A DNA stretch of 64,000 nt from Hymenoscyphus infarciens (taxonomy: Eukaryota; Ascomycota; Leotiomycetes; Helotiales; Helotiaceae). How positions within the stretch are numbered: the first letter of the stretch is position 1; each line of letters opens with the position of its first letter. Location: positions 496,001 to 560,000 of the forward strand of contig LLCB01000008.1 in NCBI GenBank assembly GCA_001414345.1, given 5' to 3'. Both the position numbers and the translations under genes were made by a program. Positions 1 through 10,118 of the stretch are shown one piece after another. The notes under the pieces were generated by a model. That model had not been told where the DNA came from and searched no databases. It worked only from the letters and a program-made list of their open reading frames with translations.

Positions 1-324
1 ACCATGCCCATTGAAAACAGAACCAGCACGGTATGTTTTTTTCGGCGACCGGTTGCTCATTGGAGCCCTGCTCGCGGCTCGCTTTCGGGATCTCCTTTCT
101 AAAGATTCTTCGCTTGAGAGTGATATTGGATCGTATATGGACGAACCACCATTGACACTGCCGTTGCGTTGTGGGCATGATGGAATACGCGAAGTAGACC
201 TTCCTCTTTGGGCTTGTTTTTGACCACTTCGATTTTGCGAGTTCAAAGTTCTCTGAATTTCAGAGGCATCAATCATCGGTTCATCCTGGTTGGCAAGATT
301 TTGGGCGGGTTGGTACTGCGTCAT
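1..324 (-). CDS. Partial minus-strand ORF of unknown function, cut by window edge
   Basis: The minus strand is open from an ATG at 324 to the left edge, about 108 codons with no stop. The frame also stays open upstream of that ATG into 325-480, so the start is uncertain. The product is hydrophilic and low in complexity. It is rich in Ser, Arg, Gln and Asn, with an RGRSTSR-like stretch, a SLSSEESLERRSRKR acidic-then-basic stretch and a SPKK motif. That composition suggests a nuclear or cytoskeletal regulatory protein, but I recognise no domain. It could be the first exon of a gene lying mostly to the left, or a downstream exon of the unresolved gene at 504-1962, since possible splice signals (donor near 507, acceptor near 392) lie between them. 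Composition is the only evidence that it is coding. Confidence 0.4.
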   Translation of the reverse strand, partial: MTQYQPAQNLANQDEPMIDASEIQRTLNSQNRSGQKQAQRGRSTSRIPSCPQRNGSVNGGSSIYDPISLSSEESLERRSRKRAASRAPMSNRSPKKTYRAGSVFNGHG

Positions 325-503
325 TTTACTGATGGGAGTCAATTCATGAGCAGATTCTTCGTGGTGTAAATATGAGGGTGGTTTTGTTGAACTGTGTCGT
401 GCTGAGGATATGTGTGTATGAAGATAGGAAGATAGACGAGAAGTCGAAGCGAAGATTCCAAGTCTAAAGAACAGCCCGAGTTCCTGAATAATAAAGAGTC
501 AGC

Positions 504-1962
504 TTACATATCCTGCAATGAAAACAGATCCCAAACCGGCAAGTAGGAACGCGGCTTGCAAGTCTTCTATCGTACAAAGGGAGAAATAATTTTTGAAGAA
601 ACAGAAGTATAGAACCCCAAGATATCTTACGAAGTGGAAGTGATGAAGTATAGATTCACCAAGATGGGAAGAGATGGCTCCCAACACAAACATGAAGCTG
701 AATCTGGAAAGTGATTGAACCTGAGTATGAGATAGATAGAGTGAACATGACTTGAAGGAACCCGAAGCAATTGGGTTATGTTCTTGAATCCGAGAATGTG
801 ACCCCCCAATTGAAGAGTCATACCAAATAACAGTTGTAATTCATCATTGAAGAAGAGTAATGAGACAGGAAGAACATGAGGATGACAAGGAAAAGTGACG
901 TACCTTGGCAAGCAGTGTTGATAGTTATGGAGACTGATCACCGGTGTGTCCGAGGAAGATCAATGGTCGAAACTTGGAAGGTAAGTTGACATTGAGACTT
1001 TGACGAACGATGAAAGATAGAAGAGTATGGTGAGCAAGACTCCAGAGAGACAATAGTCGAGATAGCGGAAATGTCGGGTAGGTTCCAGCTATGACGAATT
1101 GTCAACTTGTCGAGCGTTGGTGTCTTGGTAAAAAAGAGGTTCGGTATTGATATCCCGAATCAAAGAACTGTTCAATTGACTTGAACTAAGGGATCTACTA
1201 ACCCCAAATCGAACTTGAGAGATAGCAAATACCAGTCGGAGCAAAGATGCGGTCAAGTCACCTTCACACCGAAGGGCTTGCACAAAATTGGCAGAACGGG
1301 TGGTGTTGAGGGAGTGGAGACGAAGATGACTATTGATTCGATAAGTGATGGGACATTGTAAAGTAGAAGGATGATAGTGTGTAAGAGGAGTTGGACGAAG
1401 GTGGACGGGGATAGGATGCTTGATGCATCATCACGAATTGTTGTTGTGGCGTGGATGGTTGAGTTGTGGAAAAGAAGTTGAAGGAAGAAGGTTTATATGG
1501 AGGAGAGTGGTGTTGAAGAAAAGTGGAGCTCAACTCACAAGACCAAGACCACCTCCTATTTCGGAGATAGACTACTATGTACTGGCTCAACCTGGGTAGA
1601 TGTCGCTTGTATTGAGCTATTCGAGGTGAATCCCCAGGAAGGCTTACTTCAAAGGTGAGCTCTGCTTGTTGACGATGCCGGACTGGGGGGAATAGTATCG
1701 AGACCCTTGCCTCAAGGTCTAGAGATGCAAATGCGATCAAATTATAATCCTGAATGGAACAACTCCATAGATTGAGAAGGTGATGTAGAGAGCATGCAAG
1801 GTGAGTTGAACGTTGAGAGATAATCGAAAAGTATCCTGAAGAAGTTGTGGTAGGAAGGTTGTGAGAAGAATGTCCGGACTTTACTATGGATGAACGGTTC
1901 AGAATTCCGGAAGTTCTATTTTCAGAGACACCACCATTGCTCTTTCCCCACATGACAACCAA
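504..1962 (-). CDS. Unresolved split gene, probable multi-pass membrane protein
   Basis: Several short coding-like blocks on the minus strand are separated by intron-like signals. One runs to about 1233 and reads SANFVQALRCEGDLTASLLR. It joins in phase, across a putative 144-nt intron (1232-1089), to a block reading LEPTRHFRYLDYCLSG followed by a hydrophobic helix (VLLTILFYLSSF). Further down are SLFLVILMFFLSHYSS, then FSFMFVLGAISSHLGES, then AAFLLAGLGSVFIAGY; each could be a membrane span. Near 1560 there is a short SEIGGGLGL block ending at a GTGAGT donor. I could not join all blocks in one frame, and a stop falls at 506-504 in one reading. The gene may be real with introns I placed wrongly, or it may be decayed. 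I do not recognise the family. Treat the coordinates as a region, not a model. Confidence 0.35.
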
Positions 1963-3382
1963 CCATCAAGGTCGAAAATTCACGCCTTAGCTACCAAGAA
2001 AGACAAAGGAAGGAACAGGTTACAAAATGGGAAAGATCGATGCTTGTGCAAGAATTGGTTATGGTCCCTGCTCCCTTTCTTTGGGAAATCCCAAAGTCAA
2101 CAAAGGCCAAATATTGTAATAGTGATGTTCCTGTTGTGAAGTGATGGTTCTTATGGTGAATTTTCAAGTTTCGATTTAGAAATTTTGACTTTTGAATACA
2201 TAAGTAAAAAAAATCCAAAGTATGGTGGTGATCATGTTCTGATTGATGAAGTGATGGCTGGAACATTGATTTTCGAACTGAAACCCAACAGCAAGCGAGT
2301 CCAAGCTAAGTGTCCAGGTGTTGAAGTCTGTCAAAAAGTGCAATGACGAAGTGAGATCGAGTCTACCTAGAGCCTTGCGAACAAAACTCAGAAGTATAGT
2401 GTGAGAGAGCGTTGAGAGCCATTTCGAAATGTTATTTTTGGGGAAGGTGCAAATGGGAGTCCATATTTCAGGGGCCTTGGAAATCCACGTGATGAAGGAC
2501 ATTTCAAATTTCATGTTTCTAGAGAAAAGAGTGTCATCATGCTCCTCAAAGTCAAGAAAGATTCATGGAAAATCTCTCCCATCTCAAGCAAATTCTAGAG
2601 CCCAAAGGTTTCGATGTTTTGAAAGGGTGTGTAAAGTTTGGAGAAGCCTCTGGGCGGATATCGTTGGAACCCCCTTATTTTTCCCATAAAGGGAGCTAGC
2701 TAGCTGATCGTGTTAATACATTTAGGTGGGTTTTGGTGTTCCTGCTGACTCAATCTACCATCATGAAAGATGATAGATACCCTCTGGTGGTGCTGCATCA
2801 TCATGGACTACCGCATGGAGAGAATAAATCAGACAAAGCATGAAGAGAAGTTAGTCTATACATACTCAACAGCTGCTAGAGCAATCGTGCAGTTCATACG
2901 ACAATTTGGGCCTTGTTTGAGCATGCAAATGATCTTCAGCACTCAAAATTGTAAACAAAAGTAGGTTAGCACCATACTGTGAATCCAGAAAAGAATTACT
3001 AACCTTAACAACTTGGGAAAGCTGGCACACTCACCAAACACCCCTTTGAGGGGTTCTGTCTTCTCAGCGACCTTTGAAGTAAACAAACAGAAATGAGGTA
3101 CAAGTATAAGGACGAGATATGATAGCACAATTGAGATTTTGTTGTTGGGATTGAGAAACACGAAAATGAGAATAAAAAGAGATTGGAAATAGTTGACGTT
3201 CAGCTAGACACATTTAGCACTAGACACATTTAGCAGTCAACCCTTCATAACTCATGGGAAACCAGAAGGAAACCAGAAGGGAAAAAAAGGGAATACATTA
3301 GTGACATGGATTCTGTTCTCGAGAATGCATACCCCAATTCCCCAATGGAACGCTTAAAATAATACTCCATGCTTTACAAAAT
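1963..3382. other. Intergenic region, no gene recognised
   Basis: Short ORFs occur on both strands but none has convincing coding character. A minus-strand ORF at 2176-2514 could be a 5' exon of the gene to its left, but nothing ties it in. The right end (about 3200-3382) is probably the 3' flank of DBP9. Confidence 0.4.
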
Positions 3383-5321
3383 CTACTTCCTCGACTTCCC
3401 CTTAAACGACTTCAAAGGATCAATCTTCCTTCCCCCAATCTTCTTCCCTCCTCGTCCCTTCACAGACCTCGGTCTCCTCCGACTCTCCGCCTTCCGGAAA
3501 CTAACAAACCCACCGGATCCCTCAGTAAGTGTTTTCCTCCCACCTTCAGGTAAGAGGTAATTAGGAACATGCTTCAAATGAGCCTGTACCCTCGCCGCTC
3601 TCAATTCTCCATCATGGCGAAGATGATATAAATCACCAGGATTCTCTTCAAAATGTCGCTTCAGCTTCTCACTTTTCATCAATTCCTGTCTCAACTCTCT
3701 TGTACGAGCTTCCCGAATTGCGACTCTGGTCACGGCTCGCAAGGCATCGCCCATTCGATATCTGAAAGCTTCGACTTGCTTCATGTCAAAATTGTATGGT
3801 TTGACTTCCTTTCCTTTCTTGGTTTGGTGCTTTGTTATCTTCGCCAGGACTTTCTCGTCGTCTTTTGCTGTTTCGACGCTTGTTGGGACATGTTTTCGGT
3901 AATTTTCGACGGGGATGACGAATGATAATGCCATTCCTGTCTGACCTGCTCGAGCTGTACGTCCGATTCGATGGGTATATGATTTTGAGGAGGTTGGGAG
4001 GTCGAAGTTTAGAACGCATGCCACATTCTTGAAGTCGATTCCCCTGGAAACTCCATACTCCTTGTCCTTCTCTGCAGTTTTCCGCTTCTTTTTTGATGGT
4101 TGTTTTGTAGCAGTCTCGGCAACCTTCTCTGCTTCCTCTCCCTCGACCGGGTCTTCTTCGACCTCTTTGACTTTCGGTGTCTCCTCGTCACCCAAAACCT
4201 CGTGCTCGTCAGACGCAATGATAACATCGTATACATTCTTGTTGAATTCTTCCACCACGTGAATTCTCGAGTTGACCGGGAGTTCAGAGTTGAGAATACA
4301 ACTCCTAATTCCGAATTGTTCCAAGAAAAGCTTTAGTCGGTAACATCTGTCAATATCGGCCACGAATATAATACATTTTCCCTTAATCAACTTGAGTTTA
4401 AAAATGACGTAAAGAAGAAGGAACTTTTCATCTTCTGCGCATCTGGAATTTGGTCAGCATAAATCAATACCCAAAGATATGCGGCCTTTCCCAACTTACT
4501 TTACGACATATTGGCTAACTCCTTCGCCCTCCTCTTCAGCCTCCTCGAGCTTCAGCACAACCGGATTTCGACAGAAAAGTCCCTTCAAGGTCTCGACTTC
4601 GCTCGTCAACGTAGCACTAGTCAAGATTGTTTGCACACCCTTGGGCATGATCTTGGCAACGTTCTGCAAATCCTCATCATAACCATATGAAAGCACCAAA
4701 TCCGACTCATCAATAACCAAGTGTGCCAAGTTCTCAAGGGAAAGCGCAGAGTTTTGCAGGTTCGTGGAAGCTCGGGCGGGTGTCGCAATCACAATATCTG
4801 GGGAATCGGCGAGAAGAGATCGCTGAACAGCGTCGGAAACTTTTTGGGTAAGGTTGACAGCTCGAATATCCTTTGCGCAGAACGAGGAAAATGCTTCGAC
4901 AGCTTTGGTGACTTGATCGGCAAGTTCTCGGGTTGGTACAAGTATTAATGCAGATGTACATTGCGTGGAAGAAATCTGCAGAGTATCAGTAAAAGTTGCC
5001 CGGGCGGGGTCGCAGAAAACATACTTCTTTCCTCTTCAAAATCATATGCAGAATTGGTAACAAGTATGCGGCAGTTTTCCCAGACCCAGTCTTTGCTCTG
5101 GCCAAGACATCTCTTCCTTCCAGCGCGAGTGGAATTGCTTTGCTCTGAACTAGAGTTGGTGTTTGGAAATTTTGCGTCGAGATACCCTGCAGAAGTCGCG
5201 AGTCCAGTCCTAAACCAGCAAATGTCGATACATCGGCGGTTTTCTTTTCGGCTTTCTCGACCTCCTTCTCTAAATCCCCTGCCGGGGCGGGAACATCATT
5301 GGCGTCTAATTTGCGTTTCAT
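3383..5321 (-). CDS. DBP9: ATP-dependent DEAD-box RNA helicase DBP9
   Basis: Three exons: 5321-5025, 4975-4500 and 4442-3383; introns of 49 and 57 nt; 610 aa, normal for the family. Dbp9 is a nucleolar helicase needed for 60S ribosomal subunit assembly (family knowledge). Visible motifs in order: Q-motif region ([15 protein letters not shown], about 51-65), motif I AKTGSGKT (76-83), PTRELA (113-118), motif II as DESD (188-191), SAT (219-221), [14 protein letters not shown] in the second RecA domain, RGID in motif V and [10 protein letters not shown] in motif VI. A lysine/glutamate-rich insertion of about 50 residues sits between motifs IV and V, as is typical of Dbp9. The C-terminus is very basic, ending GKSRK. 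The start at 5321 is preferred because it begins MKRKLD and is preceded by a purine-rich context; an ORF extension reaches further upstream to 5393. The only oddity is DESD in place of DEAD. Confidence 0.95.
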
Positions 5322-5627
5322 CTTGTGGTCGTTGTGAGTTGTTCGTGAGTTCGTGGTGTTTGACTTATACAGACTGGTCCAAAATTGCAGCAAAAGTATT
5401 TTCGCCGATAAGATAGCAGCCTCGGTTGCAAGGCACCAACTTCCCAGGTCAAAAGCAAGTGAAATTGATCAATTGAAATTGAAAACGTTTCTCGAAACTC
5501 TTGATTGTTTTACAATATTATTCGTCGTGCTTTCAATTGGTTTTTATTTTACAGGTATGAAGCTTCGTCCTCCCAAGAGAAAGCGGTTTTGACTTTTACA
5601 AATGAATACATGGACCATATCCCCCGC

Positions 5628-7085
5628 CTATCCTCTCTGGGTTTGCTTCTTCTGCATCTTCTTCATCTCCCTATCCTTCTCCTTTTCCAAGTATTTCTTT
5701 TGTGCCTTAGCATCAAGACCCTTAAGTTCAAGATCTCTCTTGAGCTTCTTGGCCTTTTCCAACTCCAATTGTCTCTCCGCAGCCTTCTCCTCATCGTCTG
5801 CCTTTCGCAACTTTCTGATGGCATCGTCACGAGTGGTACGAACTTTTCGTAGAACTTCTGGTCGGAAATGGGCTGATTGAACCAGGGTATCGGTCAAGCG
5901 GGTGAAGTATGTGAAAATAGGAAGAAGTTTGGTGAAATCGCCCGATGATGGAATGCGGTATGACAAATGGAGACGTTTCTTAGGAGTGGTATCGTCGAGG
6001 CTTAGAAAACCAGTTAGCAAAACGAATATTTGTCGCAGGCTTGTTCAGAGCTTACCTTTGTGGCTGATCAATTGGTTGATCGGTAATGATCAAATGTTCC
6101 AGGAGCTCGCCAGCGTCCTCAACAGCCTTGATGAGCTCCGGAGTGAGCATAAAGTCGGTAATCTCGGCACTCTCACTCATGACAGTGATCCAGTTTGGAA
6201 GTTTGGGGCCGTCTTTTGTGCCAGTGAGAGATACATCGTAACGATCATCGCGGAGTTGTTTCATGGTGTCCTTGTTGACGAGAGCCCAAACAAATCCATC
6301 GTAGCTGCTCTTTGCATCCTTGCGAACTTCTTGAGCGCCTGGGAGTGAACCTGGGACGGAAAGGGCTTCGCGCCCATCGAAAGGATAGATAGTAGCTTCC
6401 ACTCGCTCAGCTGGTGTCGGCATACTCTCGAAGAACAAGCTCATGGCATATTCAACAACCATTGTAATCGGGCTGTAACGTTTGTGGAGGGTCAACTTGA
6501 CATCGAGAAATGCGATATTCTGTCGACCAGATGCGTAGGTTGCGAATTCTTGAGGAGAATTTTCCTTCAACAAATCCTCGGGCAAGTGTAGACTGTCGGT
6601 AGCCAAGGTCTTCGCAAGACCTTCGCTCTCAACCCCGTCCACAGTGATACGTTGTGGTCCACCAAATCCAACAAGCGCAAACTCCTTCTTCAGGAGTGGG
6701 GAGTGCGCCGAAATCCATGACTTGGCCTTCCTTCGATTGGTACTCGTTCCAAAAAGATGCACGACAACAATGACAACAATGAAGGAGAGAATGATCCCTT
6801 CTTGCTTGAAGTCGCTGATTGAGTGTCGTTCATGCACATTGTACCATTTCGTCCAAGGAACAGCGCTTCCAGTTGGCACAGCACCTCCAAATCCACCTTT
6901 CGTGGGAACCGCAGAGAACGAGGCCGGGGTTGGATCAGGAGCTCCAGCGAAATCTGCAAAGTCTGGCAATTGAATGTTAGCAATTGAGGATTATTTTTCG
7001 ATAATAACATACCAGAGTCACCAGAAGGAACAGGAGAGGCAGATGGCTGGGAGCCGCCAAAAAGGCTGTTAATGAAGGCTGCCAT
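5628..7085 (-). CDS. CCDC47-like ER membrane protein (DUF1682)
   Basis: Exons 7085-7013, 6962-6056 and 6000-5628; introns of 50 and 52 nt; 450 aa. The last acceptor is an AAG, but the frame only continues with that choice. CCDC47 in animals is a subunit of the PAT chaperone complex at the ER translocon, which helps multi-pass membrane proteins insert, and it also affects ER calcium handling. The protein has a Gly/Pro-rich N-terminus, one clear membrane segment at about 80-96 (GIILSFIVVIVVVHLFG), a soluble DUF1682-type domain (roughly 100-360, with SSYDGFVWALVNKDTMKQLR) and a charged C-terminal coiled coil rich in Lys and Glu that ends KKQTQRG. The layout of membrane helix, globular domain and basic coiled-coil tail matches the family. 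It lies 306 bp upstream of DBP9 on the same strand. I am confident of the family; the PAT role in fungi is inferred. Confidence 0.85.
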
Positions 7086-7221
7086 ATCGATGGTTACTGT
7101 TACTGTTGAGAATCCAGGAGGTCTGGAGCTTCAGGGTAACTGAGGGAATCGCGAGAAAAGTGGGTGAAGCGCATTGGCTTGATTGGGACTAGTGAAGCTT
7201 GATGCTTGTCTATAGGTACGG

Positions 7222-7747
7222 AGTAATCGTTCGGCTCCACTTCTCACCCAATCCGCTTCGCGTATTGGGTGAGGGAGGGCAATACGATAAAACCAGCAAT
7301 ACGACCACTTTTAGTTTACACCAAAATACGTTATTTTTAAAAATATATAACAAAACAACAACGCTTTATTATATTCTAATTTTAATTAGAGTCTCTTATT
7401 TTAAACTTAATAAATAGAAATATAAAGTAAGATTTATCTATCTAGTATCTATCTAGTTCTTAAATCTAACTTCTAAGAAAGCTACTACTAAATCTCTAGA
7501 AAAATTTAGTAAAGCCTAGAATATAAAAGATATAATTATATTTTAAAGATTAAATATAAGTTTAAGCTATATATTAATAGTAGGAACATATTAGAGTAGT
7601 TTTAGTAGCAAAGGTGGGGAGTTATTAGAGGCTAGTTAAGGCGATTTTGGTGTAAACAAAAGTGGTCGTATTACTGGTTTTATCGTATTGCCCTCCCTCA
7701 CCCAATACGCGAAGCGGATTAGGTGAGAGGTGGACCGAGCGATTACT
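7222..7747. mobile_element. MITE-like foldback element with ~105-bp terminal inverted repeats
   Basis: The ends at 7222-7327 and 7644-7747 are near-perfect inverted copies of about 105 bp, beginning AGTAATCG and ending in TTACACCAAAAT. The interior (about 315 bp) is very AT-rich and has no ORF, so the element is non-autonomous. Each repeat contains its own hairpin: TCACCCAATCCGC, a three-base loop, then GCGTATTGGGTGA (13-nt arms with one mismatch). A TA dinucleotide sits at each edge of the repeat, which fits but does not prove a TA-duplicating (Tc1/mariner-like) element. Confidence 0.8.
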
Positions 7748-8027
7748 AGTACTCGAGTACTCGACCATACTTTTGAATTAGACGTACATTTTTTTAAATT
7801 GTCCCATTTATTTGGGTAAATGTTCAAGAAATAGTACTGCTGTCACCTCTCAGAAATGATAATCCTTATAAGGACTTAGTCATTAATTAAATGCCCTGGA
7901 GAAATGGGTTATTTTTGGCACGTGCACTCTAGCTAGCCACCGCGCGACGAACCCTCTAACCCCAGCTTTCAAAGCATCGCCGCTTTTCTACCAGAACTCC
8001 AAAAATACAGCATCGCTGCTTTGAGCA

Positions 8028-10118
8028 ATGGAGCAAGAACTCCACGGACAGCTGCCGCAGTATCGCGCCCTTCAAGCGCAATCCTCGGTGTCGGCCCTGC
8101 AACAACACAACCAACCTCACCTCTCCCACACCCATCATGCCCTCACCTCGCAACCTAGCCTGGACCTCAGCGGTCTCGACGGAACCCAATACCAAAACCT
8201 TCACATAGACGACTCCAACGGCCATGCCTTCGATCCCAATCCCTACGAGCAGCGACACCAGAATCCCCATGATCCTCATGAGAGTCCGCATGTTCCCGAA
8301 CAACACGACAACAATGCCACCTACGGCCTCTTGACGCAACTCTCCCACAATGCCATTGGTCCTATGCAAACCGCAGATCTATTCGGCAGCAATTCCATCC
8401 CGGAGGACTTGGGACGGAGCAACAATTCTAATGGCAACCCAGATTATGTACCAAATCCTCCAAATCTTGCGGCATGGCGCCAACGACTCTTCGATGTTGA
8501 TCAAATCATTACACTGAGCCAGGAAGAGTATGTGTCAACACTCACCCCTCCCTTCATGCACCCACTGACCGAAGGGTAGATACAATACCTACTTTCCCCA
8601 CGTTGACAATGTCTACTCCCACCGATCGACTCAAAAGTATAAGAAGAAGCAGTTCGTCTCACATTATTGGGACTGTCGTCTCAAGGGTCGCCCTCCAGGA
8701 ACACCCAAATCCGATGATCCGAACAAGAAGAAGCGCAAGCGTACTGCTCGGGAGCGTGATCTATGCGATGTGAAGATCAAAATCACAGAGTACTTCCCAG
8801 GTGCCATGCAAACAGATGGATTTGCTTTGGACGGTGTTGGACCAGATCAACCTCAGGGCGACAACTTCTTTCCGGGCGGAGGAGATGGTTCAAATCAACA
8901 AACCTTTACTGGAATGTCCTTGCTTGATCCATCTCATCCCGGACAAAATGGCAAATCATTCTATACAATCCAGCGCGTCAATGGCAATGGGGGAAATGGA
9001 AAGGGAGACGGTGTTCCAGGCCCTCATAAGCATGATTTGGCCGAGAGTGATAGAGTCAAGAAGAACAGCGTTCAACGAATGATGATGAAGAATGAGAAGG
9101 AGGCAAAAAAGCAACAGGTAAAATTTCGAAAATCTTTTTTAATAAGAGATCTCTGTCTTCTCTGCCTCCGCCTATCACCGTTCACAGCTGATCGTTTCCC
9201 ATAGAAAACCTATCACAAGAAGGCTAGCGGCGCTGCACTTGCAACTGTTAAGAAGCACGCGAAGGATCATGAGTTAAAGCTCTTTGGAAGTTGCTTTTGG
9301 TGAGGCAAGCTGATCAGAGTCCCGGAGCTTAATTGACATATTTCTAGCCCTTGGGTTCAAAAAGTCTGGATTGCTTTAGAGGCGAAAGGATTGCAATATC
9401 AATACATCGAAGTTGACCCTTTCAAGAAACCACAGGCATTGTTAGATATCAATCCTCGAGGATCGGTACCTGGTCTGGCTCATGGCAACTGGGGCTCTGG
9501 TGAGAGTACGGTTTTGATGGAATACGTAGGTTGATTCATGTTTTTGTGTTTGAAATTTCCGCTTACATGATTGAATAGTTGGAGGACATGGGAATCGGCA
9601 TGCCGCTGTTACCGCCCAATAACCCACAACTTAAAGCTGTTTCCCGCTTCTGGAGCGACCATGTAATGACCTTCTCTTCCCAATTCACCAAACTTTACTA
9701 ATATCTTCAGATCAATCGATTCATCGTACCAGCATTCTTCAAGCTCCTCCAAGCCGCAGACCACCCTTCCCAACAAGAGGCCACCAAGAAGCTACAAGAT
9801 CACATCACCAAGATCGTCGGAGCATGCGATGCGCAAGGACCATTCTTCTTGGGACTTCAAATGACATATGTCGATGTTCAATTCGCTCCATGGATGCTCC
9901 GCCTTTCTCGCGTCTTGAAACATTACCGCAACTGGCAAGACCCAATCCAGGGCACGAGATGGGGTGTATGGTTGGAGGCTGTCGAGAACAATGAGCATGT
10001 CAAGAATACTACCAGTACTGAGGATCTTTATGTCGACAGCTACGAACGATATGCGCAGAACCGTACGAACTCTAATGATTTGCTTGATGCTGTCAATGGA
10101 GGCTTCAGTCTACCTTGA
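8028..10118 (+). CDS. Glutathione S-transferase (omega/GTO-like) fused to a basic DNA-binding-like N-terminal region
   Basis: Six exons: 8028-8527, 8580-9117, 9205-9299, 9348-9525, 9579-9662 and 9711-10118; 600 aa; every junction keeps frame. Residues 1-166 are Gln/His/Asn-rich and look disordered. Residues 167-230 form a conserved-looking basic module: FPHVDNVYSHR, then FVSHYWDCRLKGRPPG with an AT-hook-like KGRPPG, then KKKRKR, a good nuclear localisation signal. Residues about 320-375 are a Lys-rich linker. From about 370 a full thioredoxin-fold GST starts, LFGSCFCPWVQ, with a CPW active-site motif (Cys378) as in cysteine-type (omega/GTO) GSTs, then NPRGSVPGL (cis-Pro) and ESTVLMEY (glutathione contacts). 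An all-helical C-terminal domain follows. The GST beta strand is encoded in an exon with no ATG of its own, so the fusion looks genuine. A role as a nuclear thiol-dependent regulator is my inference. Confidence 0.85.

Noticed and set aside
8028..10118. A secondary-metabolite cluster centred on the GST gene
   Set aside because: The neighbours are DBP9 and a CCDC47-like gene on one side and repeats on the other; no synthase, P450 or transporter genes were found.
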